A DNA stretch of 64,000 nt from assembly GCA_013398295.1 (NCBI GenBank), contig VZSF01009048.1, positions 62,001-126,000 of the forward strand, in the 5' to 3' direction. Position numbers and translations under genes: made by a program. This document shows positions 49,801 to 62,354 of this stretch, piece by piece. The DNA comes from Chionis minor (taxonomy: Eukaryota > Chordata > Aves > Charadriiformes > Chionididae). The notes under the pieces were generated by a model. It was not told where the DNA came from, ran no database searches, and was given only the letters and a program-made list of their open reading frames with translations. Numbering within the stretch: position 1 is the first letter of the stretch; each line of letters opens with the position of its first letter.

Positions 49801-52800
49801 CAATAGGGTCAAGAGGCGAGAGTTTGTCTAGTTTATATCGCTGTTTGCCTGAAGTCAGATAGGTAGCCAATTAAATTTTCCAATATTGAACGAGAATGGA
49901 GTGGTAGTGGTAGTGTCAGCTCTTCTACAAATGGATATTAAATTACATGATGTAAAAGCCGCTAAAGATGATTCACAGCAATAATATGACCTAGTTATGT
50001 GTTTATTGCATTTAAAAGACAATTGGGGGGTTGATTTCATTGCCAGCTGTGTGGTAGTTAATGATCAGTAAGAAAGCATCAAACTGAGAACAACTTCTGT
50101 TTCTAAATACAGCCCACCGTGCTGAATTTTAGAAGTTCCCAGAATTAATTGTGTGTGTGTAATGGATCTAAAAATAAGGAGAAATATGCTTTTATTGGAG
50201 ACTAATAGTAAATACTCAGTGTAAAACTGTTCTTAACCTACAAACAAAAATGATACATGGAAATGATGGATTTGCTTTTAAATGCATGTAATTGCTCTCA
50301 CCTACAGCTATATGGCTCCTGATTAGTGCTGGCCATAAATGAATGTCCTAATACAATTTTGAAACCTATGAAATTAGCAGTAGAAACCAAAATTGTTACT
50401 TCCTCTTCAGACCGACATTTTTACTGCAACCATTAGTTTTACAAACATCAGGCAATCTCTTTACCTGAGTAGTCTGTCCAGTATCACTGTTTTAAAAATT
50501 CATTTCTGGAAACAATTGCACATATGATAAACATCAGTTTGAAAATTCAATTTACTGCATAAAGAATTTGGGAACACAGTTTTTCATAAAACAAAATAAG
50601 TCAATTAGAGCCTTCTTTTCACAGCCTGCAGGTTTTCTTTCAAATGAAATAGCAATGATTGGTTTTGGTCTATAAAAGCATAGGCATTAAAGCTCCAAAG
50701 AATGATGTGCTACAGAAAATGTTGAATTGGAAGTACCTAAAAGAAAATTAATTTTACAGGTTTTTCCCTTTTGATTTTAGGTTTTATTATTTATGTACCT
50801 TGTTAGTTCCATTTGAAGAAACGAATATGCAAATATCTCTTGTTCTAAAACATTTGATTTTAAAAACCAGGAATTCTTTCACATGTTAATTAAAATGCAG
50901 CAGCATCGTGATGTCTCTCTTCAACCAGTGCTGCAGTGGAGACATTTCTGTCATGATACATGGCAGAAATATGTGTAGAAAAGTATGGCAAACTGGGTGA
51001 AGCTCTGGACAACATGCAAAGAAAACTCTGGCTTTATTCACTTGTCTTTCTAGTTGTGAAAGACTGTGATATGTGGGCTAATTTTGGACCAGTGGACAAT
51101 TCTGTTGGGTCTTTTGGGCAGGCTTTTGCCTGCCTTGAAATGGGGATGGAGCAGAAAACAGAATTTCAGCACTGCTGCTTCAGCCTTCGAGCCATCCTTT
51201 TAGCTTAAATCCAAACAAAATTTAGCTTAATTTCCCATGGAGGTGCCTGATCTGTCATGCTTGTGCAGAGGCAAAGCTTCCTTAGTAGTCCAGTACCTAG
51301 TGGAAGAGATTGTCCAGCTTCATGGTCTGCCAGACCCCAAACCTAATTGACCTGGACTTAAAAAAACTTGATACCAAGGAATTGATGGAAATATGAATAC
51401 TCTGTTGTGTGTACCTGGAGCATACAGTTAAACTAAAAGCTCTGAATATTTTGGGCTAAGCACACAGTCATAGTTAAGTGTTTTTAAAAACCTGATTGTG
51501 TCTCTGTAAGGCTTTGTCTCCAAGAGATGATTAATGCAGCCTTGTTTGATGGTTATCCTGCTAAAGGTGCTTTGCAGTGGACATTGTGTACTGGCCATGC
51601 TATTCCTGGCTGCTCAAGTGACTGAGTAATTGTAAAAAGATGAGTGAGAAAAATAGCAAGCTTGGCAGGTGAACCTCACCAGTGAAATAATAGATTAAAA
51701 AAATGATTTCTTCCATTTATTTAGAATTTTTAGACACACTTTCTCTTTTTATCCAGAAGAGCTAATCCTTGACTGTTTCACTGCTAATGGAGCACCATTC
51801 ACAAATCATGTGTCTATTTACTTGGGGTGGAATTTCACCAAATGTATTGATGTTCGGATTTCATTGTCTTTAAGCAAATTGACCAAATAAAATAATAAAA
51901 AGCCTATTGATTGCCTTTGATGGTAAGTGTATATGATGTAAGCTGTTCTGAACTTCTCAGAGTAAATTGCTTTTAAAGAATTCAAATTATATCAGCTGAA
52001 AGACATAGAAATAGAGTAACCAAACAGGATCTGATTGCCCTTTGTCTTTGTCCCATCATGTCTTTCACTTCCTTCTGGATTTCCTGCAAACATGGAACTC
52101 ATCGGTACTGATGATCTGCTTTAAGGGATGCCGTGGCTTGCCATGTAGCAACCTAGGGGAAGGCAAGCTCTCCATGATTACGGAGGTTGTTTGGACCAGT
52201 TGCGTCTAGATGTTTTATACTTCAGTTGGGACTGTTGCTATGTAAGGTGTAGGGAGGATAAGACATGCAGGGTTTTTCACTGTTCTGTTTTGCCCTTGCT
52301 AATGCCTTGACTCCCTTTTTTTGGATTTCTATCATCTGGAAGGAAACAGAATCTTGGCCTTACAGTGTGACATTGATGCTACAGACTTCATTTCTATTCC
52401 ATAGGTATGAGATCTCCCTCTCCATTCCTCCGTTGGCTGGATATTACTCTTAGAAAAACTAACAGATGTACTCAACATTCTTCTTGTTTAAATTAGTTTG
52501 TTCATAATGTGTTTTGTTCCTTTTCTCTTCTCCCTTCTCTCTTTAAAATGTCCAGCACCGGACTTTGACATGAACTGAAGGTTTTTTTACAGACTGCTGG
52601 ATATTCCACCCGTCTTTCCCATCTCTGACTTTAATATGTGGAACTAATCTTGGACAAGTTGGAAACTCTCTCCTCTTCCCCTTTGTTTGCCCTAAAACTG
52701 CAGGGCAGTAGTCAATATTGTGGTGCTATAGATGATTTTCATTTTGGCTTGCAGTTCCTGAATGTGTGTGGTGCTAGGAGTTGTTAATTTTTTACTCTTA

Positions 52801-55800
52801 ACAAAGCTGCTTTTATACATGTGTTTGCTTAAATGCATGCATGGNTAAAGAATTTTCAAGGACTCTAAAATTACTTTTTTTATAAAGTAAGATTTTTTTC
52901 TTTCTATTTTCCTTCAAAACATGCACTGAAAACTGCTGAATGGTGATTCTCACATTCTCTGTGTGGAAACTGTTACGTACAAGAGACCTCATGTGTAACA
53001 GTGCTGAAAATATAATCAGGAATGCTTCATGGAGCTGTGAAATCATTGCTGGATAAAACATTTTAACAGGGAAACAAAGCTGTAATTGCCAGAGAAGGTC
53101 ATGATTGCAAATGCTGCATTGACTGGATGTGAGCTGGATGAATCCTTATGATCCAGAAGGAAATCCAGTTATGCCCTAGCCTGTTGGCCGCTATTTTCCA
53201 TCCCCATTTTCCTCTTGTGAAACATAGTCATTATGTGGCTAAAGGTTGGAAGACAAAGCAGAAATTCTGATTACAGTCAACAAGCTCAGCATTCTGCACA
53301 CTCAAGTCCCTAGTGTGATGATATTGTGTACAGCAGTGCCATTTTCCACTATCGACTTTGTGAGCAGAAGCCTTCCCTGACCTGCTCTATAAATAAAGTC
53401 CATGTTGCGTGCAAAGCCCAAAGTCCCCTTTAGATTTATTAACAAAGAAAGCAACAAAAAATAGCGTGCTGAGCCGCTCCTAGGGCTCCTCCCCAAGGAC
53501 TTCGCTGTTCAGAGCTGAAGTCCTCCCTGCACACCAAGTGCTCTCTATTTATCCTCCTTTAAGCAGGGTAGCAAGATGTGCTTTGCAGAGCCGCTTAACC
53601 CTTTCCTGGAAGGAATTGTATCTCATACTGTCTCTCAGGGGGAGTTCAGTGTTTCCTTCCATCTCAGTCCTCACAGCATGCATACACTAAATGGCTTTTT
53701 TTATAATCTAATAGGCAGATTCCTGCTGTTGTAGTAGGGAAATTCAAAGTCGAAGGTCCTGTGACTCTCAAGCCATCGTGTGCACGTCAGAAATGTCACT
53801 GCATTAGGCAACCCTTGCAGTTATGGCCAGGCAGAGATGAGAACATAACAGAGAGCCTAACTGGCTGCACCCCACTGGTGCCTGTCTATCTTGCCATTGA
53901 TTTTCCTGAAGAACCTAAACATCTAATTTTTTAATCCCCTGCTGTGAATGCCACTCCTATGTGGTCTTGCAGTGATCCTGAGCTCCAGTTCTTGCTGTTG
54001 GGTTTTCTGCCTTCTGTTTCTGGTCTGTGTTTTTTTGAAGGTGGCATCTTGATGATCCTTGGCCTCCTCCGGCATTGCTAGGAAACAAAGAGGTAAGGCC
54101 TTTATCCAGAGCCACTGCAAACTGGTGTAACTCTGGTGGTGGATATCCTTCCCCATGACCAAATTGGCATCCATCAGTCTAGTGTAACTCTATGGCATAT
54201 TTGTATGTGCAAAGCCACTTCCAGTTTGAATTCAACTTGCAACCTAAGAGCCTTCTGCTATGCAAACATCAGGAATTGGGGAGAAGGAGCATTAGTGAAA
54301 CTACCATGTGCCCTGTGGTGCTCTGTTGTTAGAGATGGGAAGGATGGTGGCACCCTTGGACCATTTGCCAAAGGGGATGTGGCTCCAACCCCATATTGTT
54401 TCCCTGTGTTTGGTGCCCATCAAGCAGCATCTCCATTCCCATCCCGAGCTGCCTCAGGCCTCATTCACAATGAGTCACCAGTGGTAACCATGCTGATTGT
54501 ACCCCAGCAGCTTTGGCTGCTGGTGATGATGGCTGTCACCTCCTCAGCCATCCCCACTCCTGGGATGGGCACTGGCAGCAGGTTCATGCAAAGACAGCTG
54601 CCCTGACAACAGGGTGCTGGGGGCAGCTGCCTCTGAGCCCTTGCCAGCATCATGGTGGGTTGAAGTGCATCCAGAAGGCAATTTGCACTTTGTCCAGAGC
54701 ACAGACCATGTCCTTTCCTCTTGGGAGCTGACTTGTGTAAAAGAGGAGCAGCTTAGTTGTGCACCAGCTTCAGTCCCCTGGTGGCTTTCTAAAGTGCAGC
54801 TTATTCTGGGGTTTAACCTTGGCTGGGCAGGCCCAGCTCTCACAGGAAGAGAAACAGGCTTTTGATGAGCTAAGGAAGACAGAGGAGCATTTCTTTCAGG
54901 CTTTTCTCCCTCCTGCTGCTTGACAAGTCCAACCGCACAGTTGGATCTATGGGGAGGCTGTCACTAGAAAGTGGTTGGCCAGTTGGTAGGCCAACACCTG
55001 AAAACAATGCTGTAAGGTAACAAACCTCAGTTCCTTAGAGCAGATCTTCTCATGACCAGATATTCCCCACTCTCAATGAGTCTCTGCTGACGGCAGGTGA
55101 CAGGCATCCAGGCAGGTAGCAAGACTGAGAGAAAATAGCTGAGTTCATGAAAAGACATCAACATCCACATCTAACCACTGTATCCTCTCCCCTGAGCAAA
55201 CGTGATCCGCAGGAGTTCACAACATTGAACCTGTGGGACTAGAGGAACAGAAAAATCATCTGTTATACCTGCTTGGTGTCTCTCTAAAGGGAGGTTGCCA
55301 TGCTGTGATCACCCAACCACCTTTAAAAAGACCCAGGTACGTTGCCCATGCCCGGCTGCACACAGCACGCTGGAAGGATGCCGACAGCTGCATTTGCAGT
55401 CATCATCCCTTGAGGAAAGCATCCATGTTCACTCCTTACATTTGCAGGTTTTCATAGTTGATTTTGGATTATGGGTAAAGCACTGAAATCCAGATTTGGC
55501 ACCATTTCCCAGCTCTGCCACAACTTCCTTGGGTGACCTTGGGCGAAGCAGGTAATATTTTCCTGCCACTGTTCCCAAATGGGAATCTTAATCAATCTTT
55601 AATTAACTCTGACTATTTTGTTTGTGTAGCATGCAAGCCATTGGGAGCGCAGTCTTTTCTCACATTAGCAGTGGACTGCTGCCTAGTTTTGCTCTGGCCC
55701 TGGGATATTAGTATATGATAAGTACCATCAAAAATAACAGGACATTTCCTTGCGTGGAGTCTTTGCTGTCAAGTGATTCACACCCACAGGGGAAATGGCT

Positions 55801-56648
55801 TGTTGATCCACAATTTAGACTAAGTTTTGAATTCCAGCATGCATAGCAGGAGCATTCAGAGAAGCAGTTTTGCAACATCTGTGAGGCTTGTGTTTAAAAT
55901 AGGATTAAGAGGAACAAAACAAGGTGCGTCCATGAAAAAAACAGCCTTCTTCATGGCAAAATCCAATGTTTCAGGGATTTTTTACATTTCATCTAGTGTT
56001 CATATGTTTTACCTAACTTTGAGCAAGTACAAACAAAATGCTTTTTCTTTCTGAAGGCCTCTGCTTAAGAGAATGAGCATGACAAATTGAGAATATGTAT
56101 ATAGTTTTAAAATTAGTATTTTTTTTCCCTGTGAATATGAGTTGTGAAGTGATTGTTTCATCCCGTTCTTTAGGAAAACGAGCCTTGTTCTTTTTGGCAT
56201 ATATTTTCTCTCTATATTTGGTTGTGATGCAGTCAGAGATGACCAGAATTGTAAGCAATGAAGTAAGTTTTCTGAGAAGAATTTAAAATTGCAATTCTGA
56301 TCCAAAGTGACATGTGGCTTTGGGTGGACATTACAGATAATTTTAAAGTACCTATTCAGGTGTTTTGTTGTTGGGGGTTTTTTTAAACTTGCACATAGTT
56401 CTCTTACAATCCCCACTTTCCCCAAAAATTGAGACAATAAGAGAAGATTTTAATGTACTCTTGCTATTTATACTCTAGATGCTTTCGCCTGGCTCCACTC
56501 ACGCTTCAGGAAGCAATGAGACATGTTTAGCAAATGGTTTATCATGGGACATCCAGATCTCTGAAGAGCTCTAACATACTAGACTTGTTATCTCAGATTT
56601 TCATTGAACATATTTCTCCTGTCCTTGTGTTCATGCACGGCTGTCCAT
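46884..56648. other. Intronic sequence, no gene seen
   Basis: Nearly 10 kb without a recognisable exon or transposon. It includes a triplicated TGATGGGTG unit at 47679-47716, a short (GT)5 near 50150 and one undetermined base (n) at 52845. The largest frames (156 codons at 54136-54606; 142 codons on the minus strand at 56009-56437) have no known domain. Confidence 0.5.
47679..47716 (+). repeat. Short tandem repeat, three TGATGGGTG-based units
   Basis: TGATGGGTGTTTG is followed by two near-copies of about 14 bases, the last truncated. Confidence 0.85.
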
Positions 56649-56984
56649 ATCATAGAATCATAGAATGTTGAGGATTGGAAGGGACCTCTGGAGACCATCT
56701 GGTCCAACCCCCCTGACAGAGGAGGTCCACCTACAGCAGGTTGCACAGGATGGCACCCAGGCACGTTTTGAATGTCTCCAGTGTCGGAGACTCCACCACC
56801 TCCCTGGGCAGCCTGTTCCAGTGCTCTGCCACCCTCAAAGTAAAGAAGTTCCTCCTCACGTTGAGATGGAACTTCCTGTATTCCAGTTTGTACCCATTAC
56901 CTCTTGTCCTGTCACTGGGCACCACTGAAAAAAGACTGGCCCCCTCCTCTTGGAACCCTCCCTTTAAGTATTTGTAAGCATATG
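56649..56984 (-). mobile_element. 5'-truncated CR1 LINE fragment, minus strand
   Basis: On the + strand it opens with ATCATAGAATCATAGAATG, the reverse complement of the CR1 3' repeat tail, followed by GGAAGGGACCTCTGGAGA and GGTCCAACCC. The minus frame (56988 down to 56731) reads [20 protein letters not shown] then [13 protein letters not shown], the conserved C-terminal end of the CR1 polymerase ORF. It is the only CR1 copy here in antisense to the host gene and belongs to a different-looking subfamily from the three + strand copies. Confidence 0.93.
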
Positions 56985-58730
56985 TCAAACATAGTTTTGT
57001 TTTACTTAATTTGCCATAGATTGTGCCACAAGCACATGGTCTAGTTTTCCTCTGACTTCATTGCATGACTTGGAGCAAACTGTAAAATCCCTGCTTCTTT
57101 TTCCCTTTTGCTATCCTGAAAACTGGAGTAATAATATTCCTAGAGAGTTTGTGAACTGAGAATTGCTGTAAGATAATGGACAGCGAACTAAATACCTGGC
57201 CAGCTGTGCTCTGCCAGGGTTTCAGGGTGTTGGCATTTGTATTGGCTTCCTTACCTGTAAAACAGAGATGTTACTTGCACAGGTGCAGTTTGGAGGGAGT
57301 AGCTGTGTAATACCTACTCTTTGCATTGAATGGAGAGTTCAGAAGCCATCAGTCGAAGGTGTATTTTGCAAACTGTCAGAAAGGTCCACAAAAAGATCTG
57401 GAGGCCAGCAAATCAGGCTGCTTCCATCTTGCATTTCTTGTCCATTGGCCACAACAAGAGCAATGCCATAGCTTTGCCCAGAAGGCTCCCCATGGCTTAA
57501 AACCAGCAGCAGAAACACTGGTTGGAAGAGATGGATGTGTGGTCCCTTAAAGACAGGACCAGAAAGCATGAGCTTTTCTAGATGTGCCTTCATACAGGAG
57601 GGATTTGAGGATTTTTGCAGGGATGGAGATGGCTTTTCTTCATTCTGATGCACCCTGGAATGCCATGTGAAGTAGCATTTCAGTGCCCATTTTGTATTCC
57701 TTTCCAATGGTGTGCTTCAAGGGCACATGTTCTGGTGGTTGAAAACATGAATCATGAAAAACGTCTGTGAGCCGGACCAGCCTGAATGCTGCAGCCCACT
57801 GGTGGGCTCCTTTGCTGGGAGCCTGGCCTGGGGCCATCAAAACCTCGGTGCGCACCAAAGGGCAGGATGGCCCTGCTGCTGCTTCCTCCTCCTCCCCCAC
57901 CCCAAATACAGCTGTGTCTCCCAGCTGCCTGTAGCCTGCAGCACTGCAGCCGTCCCATCCATCTACCTTTTTTTTCCTGCCCCGGTTTGAGTGTGACACC
58001 AGAACAGGCAGCACCAGCCACCAAGAGAGCCCAGAACCCCCTCCTTTAGCTTTCAGAGAAGTGCAGTCTCTCAGCCGAAGTAGTATGTTCATCATACTTC
58101 ATCCTTTCTCCGTGTCTCAGGTCACACACATAATCTGCTAGTATTAAGACCATTGGTATTGAACTAAGGTACGGGCCATCTTCTTTCTGAAACTGAGTAC
58201 CTGCTTTCTTTAAATCAGAGCCCTTTATTAAACATGGGCTGGTCTTCTGCTAATTTAGACTAACATCTTTAGAGCTAAAGATCAGGCCTTCCACTTCAGT
58301 CAACCCAGGTAGAGCTGTCATGGTGACTTTCTTCTTGTTTCTTCTGTTTTGTGCATTAAGTCAATGAGAACATAGTAATGCACTGAAAGTTGTTTAAATT
58401 TTTATAAAGCATGCATTAGTGAAATATCATGCCACACAAGCTTCTTCTAGCAGTAGGGTGAGCTGCCAATAACCCCTCACTTGAGGCAGTGCTCTTGCCT
58501 TCAAGCTGTGATGGAGATGCACAACATCCTAGGCTTTCATAAGCCTTTTGAGGCCAAACAGTTGATTAAACCTTTGGCATGTTGTGCCTAAGTATGATCT
58601 GAATTTTATAATGTTCTGTCACTGCCAGGAGCACGTGTTGTTATGTTGGTGTTTTGCTGGTCATCAGAAGTTGCTGCCTCTCTCTGAGAGATGAACATGG
58701 AAAAAGCAGGCTGTGTTAGCAATGAGGGGT

Positions 58731-58747
58731 GCTAACCTCAGGTTAGC
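58731..58747. repeat. 17-nt perfect palindrome
   Basis: GCTAACCT, a central C, then AGGTTAGC. Partial copies (GTAACCTCAGGT, GTTAGCTG) follow within 30 bases. Confidence 0.85.
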
Positions 58748-60864
58748 TATGTAACCTCAGGTGTTAGCTGTGGTGGCTGTTAGTTGAGATGTATGTTGTT
58801 GGGTGGTCTCTAGATTGTGTTTCCATACCCGTCTTAATGGTAATGCTTCTTAAACTGTTTCACTTCAAATTCTAGCCTGGTGAAGCCTCTTCTCACCAGC
58901 CTTAGGTCACCTAGTTGTGCTTATTTTGGATCTAACTCTTCTCAAAAGCACTTCCCTCCCACCCCCAAGGTTATTTAGCAATTTAGTGGGAAGCTGAATC
59001 TTCAAAAGCCTCTCCCAGGAGATGCTGCAAGCTATGCTTGTGCTCAGGCCATGGGCTCAGGCCATGGCACACTCCCATCAGATCTGTTAGCTGGGCTTCC
59101 TGAATGCGAGAATGGCATGTAATAAAGGGGCCAAGTCCTCTGTGCCACCATATCAGTGTCCCTCTGGGAACCTCTGGCAACACGATCATTGAATTCTTGC
59201 GGGTTTGCCTCATCTAAATTGTCCAAAAGATACTTCAAGACAAGAGAGCATTTATGTGAAGCAGGCATAGCCTTGCATCTGTCTCTGTCCCCTAGACCTC
59301 TAAGGGTCCCTCTTAGCCCTATTTTCTATTTTCACACTACTAAAAGTGGGACTGAAAACTGAACCTCGCCCTTAATTCTTTTTCCATTTTGAAGTTAGAA
59401 AGCTAAATAAGTGTTGTTTTACATAAAAACTAAGCCCTTGCAGAGTAGACAGATCTGTTGAATTACCTCATAGAAAAATGAGTGTGTTTCATTGTCACCT
59501 AATTTTTTTTTACTCTAGAAAGAATTAATTTTTTTTTAATCTATTGATGCCATGGGGAAAATGCTGCATTGGCTACGAAATAGAGAGAGGGCACCACACA
59601 CTGACCACTCCAATAATGCACACCAGTAAATATTGTGCAAGAGCTCAAGGATCCTGATTTCTGAATATTTCTGAATATTTAATATATTAGAAGTTAAGCT
59701 GTTGCAAAAGCACACAAAAGACTTCTCTGAACCTTCATAAATTCTTATGCTTTAAATTAGCATTTTATTTTAAATAAAATAGTCTCTTTTTTATTAATGG
59801 TGAAAATGATAGGTCTTAACAGTGCCTAATATTCAGATCATTGCAAATAGCACCAAATTTCTACGTATTCACCGCATATATTTTATTGCCATAATTTGTG
59901 GTTCTCCCAAGCAGAATAATATTTTTACTTCACTGAATATATCAGTACAAGTTAAAGGTCTCAGATGTATTCCTTTAAATTGACAGTTTGTTCCAGCTAG
60001 GTCCCTGCTTTATATCAGTACTTATTCATTAAAATATAAGTATAAAATATAATGTCATCCTTCTTACTCCCAGATTCAACCAGTGGGGAACCAAATCCCG
60101 AAATCCATAAAGTGCTCTCTATTCACACTAGGGCTCAGAGCACACATTTGTCACAAGCTACTCTCCCTTAATGCATTTACCTGCGTGCTTGGTTAAGTAA
60201 ATACACCCCAGCGCCAACCTGTCAAGGGCCCGCTTGTGCGGCAGCCTCAGCTGGTGGCAGGCTGGCTTGCTGCAGCCTCGCCGAGAGGACCGCAGGGACT
60301 CCCACCTTCATTTCTGCTCCTCGGTCAGCTCTGCAAATACGTGAGGGTTTTCTGCTCTGTTTGGTAGGTAGTGTTTAGCGGGTGCTTGGTATGGCAGGGA
60401 GATGAGTGAAACAGAGGTGAGGAAGATGCTTGTGCACAGCAGAGATTTGTTCATCTGGGGTTTAAGGACACCCTAATGTTCAGCAGAACCAGCACATTTA
60501 ATGTTAACCTTCTGGTCCATACCTCTCAAGGAGGCAGCTATGCCTATCTGTCTTGCACTGCATAGGCATGCACACGCTCCCTCCCATCTCCCCAGCACAT
60601 CTGGAGCATGGACTGGGGAAAAGGCATGGGAGCCTTTCACAGTTCGGCAGGGCATGATCTCTTCTGAAACATCTGCCTTTCGGTTGAGATTTTGTTGACT
60701 TTGAGTACTGAGAGCCAGAGCAAAAGAGAAGATGAAGACTCCTAAGCAATTTTCTGCAATACTTGCTGTAGAGGGTTGTAGATGTGATGTGTCAGTCTAC
60801 TGCCAAATCATTTCTTCAGCGTGTTTAGGAAATGTGCCTCAAAGTGTACCGTTTGCGTTAAACA

Positions 60865-61022
60865 TGAGTGTATATGCATGTGACACGCACTTGGGTTAAT
60901 TGTTTAAATCTTCCAATGTTGGAAGTCACTCCTCTGCGTATAAGTGCGCATATGTGTGCACACACACATACAGCACACTTGCTTTAATTACTTAAACCTA
61001 AAAATGCTAGAAGTCACGCCTT
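60865..61022 (+). repeat. Diverged tandem duplication, unit about 88 bp
   Basis: ACTTGGGTTAATTGTTTAAA (from 60889) recurs as ACTTGCTTTAATTACTTAAA (from 60977). Downstream, GGAAGTCACTCCT recurs as AGAAGTCACGCCT at the same spacing. Upstream, both units carry GTGTATATGCATGTG or TATGTGTGCACACA-like sequence. Confidence 0.75.
60944..60971. repeat. 28-nt alternating purine-pyrimidine tract
   Basis: From the GT at 60944 to the C at 60971 every step alternates purine and pyrimidine (GTGCGCATAT, then TG and CA steps). This is a pattern able to adopt Z-DNA. It contains the 12-base palindrome TGTGTGCACACA. Confidence 0.85.
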
Positions 61023-62354
61023 GATTCTTTTTTTTCTTTCTTCTTGTTGATTTTTTTTTAAATAGCAGATGCTGTTAAAATTTACACCAGATTGTAAAAT
61101 TGTGTTCCAAAGGACCGGTTCGTGAAGGAGTCTGACTCCTTCCCCTGCTCTTCACTTGCTCTCCAAAGTTGTTGCAGTAAGATCCCACCTCTCCAGCTAC
61201 TTTATAGGTGTTCCCCCAATTCAGAGAGGAGAAAACAAATGTGTTGGTTTGTTGTTTGACTTTGTGGAAATTCTTTTCTGATTTTGATGGGCATTTTACT
61301 ACAGAATCCAGTTGGATACACTTAAGTACAGCTGAGAGAGGCAATTGATGCAAAATCCTTCCTTACCATTTTCTCAATAGCGAAAAAGAAGTAGTGTTTT
61401 ACCTACCAAAGCGTTATTAAAGGAAACTCAGCCATAGCAGCCAGTGTCAGCAATATGCCTTACAATCAAACAAGAAATATCGTAGATACTCCAAGACATG
61501 AGATAACTGCCAAGGCTTATTGCAGAGCAAAGAGCTTTTCAAAAAATGTTTTCTCTGAAGAGCATCAGATTTCACTCACTTCTCACAGCACAGACATGCC
61601 TTGGCAATCATGATTAGCCTCATTTGGGCCTGTGGAATCCATTATTTTTAGCTAGTCTCATAGCTGGCAGTATGACAAAGAGTTTATTCCTCTTTGGAGA
61701 GAAATTGGACCAAAAGACGCAGAGCTTTAATTCAGCATTCCTTCACCTAAGACATTTTTCCCTTCCTGCTTATTCCTTAAGGCAAGACACCTAATGTTTG
61801 CCTTGATGGCTCTGTCAGGCTCTTGACATCCCAAATTTATCTCCTGCCTGGATGAGGACAAATCTTTAATGAACTTCAGGCTTTTGTTCCTTTTAAAGTC
61901 AGGCAGAGAGGGTTTACAATTCATCTGGCAAGGAAGATATAAAGAGCTACGCAAATAATAATTATTCTTAATTAGCTACATTTGCCTAGTTGCCAAGTGA
62001 TCTTTTCATGCATTTGACATCACAGGAGGAGGAAGAGGTAGGGCGGTTAACCAGCTCTGTTTACCCAACCTGGTTACACATGGGCTGGATGACCAAGGGG
62101 AGTAACACCTATACTCAAACTTGCTTACAAGAGCTCTCTGGGGTTAAATTTTACCAGGCAAAGTTATTTCCCCAAAAGCTGATTCATTGTGGGGTTTTTA
62201 ATCATTCTGTTGGTCTCTATCTCCATGCCGTGTCTCTGAGTGCTCCTGGGCTGAACTAGCAGCACTGGGAATTAACTGTAACGTAGATTCCTGCCCTGGA
62301 AAGCTGCACTCAATAGCCCTGGAGGATGAAACCCTGCTGGTATCACCTTTTGGT

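Larger units (their letters stand above)
56985..62354. other. Intronic sequence, no gene seen
   Basis: No exon seen. A GC-richer patch lies at about 57730-58060, with overlapping frames on both strands (up to 151 codons) but no recognisable domain. Short direct duplications occur at about 59045-59068 and 59661-59685. A 17-nt palindrome lies at 58731-58747, and the diverged tandem duplication at 60865-61022. Confidence 0.5.

Noticed and set aside
52845..52845. Single undetermined base (n)
   Set aside because: An assembly or consensus ambiguity, not a biological feature.
54136..54606. 156-codon + strand open frame
   Set aside because: Peptide matches nothing known to me, overlapping frames are equally open and no splice context is convincing.
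57640..58095. 151-codon minus-strand frame in a GC-richer patch
   Set aside because: Several overlapping frames on both strands are open and Gly/Ala/Pro-rich. Composition explains it.
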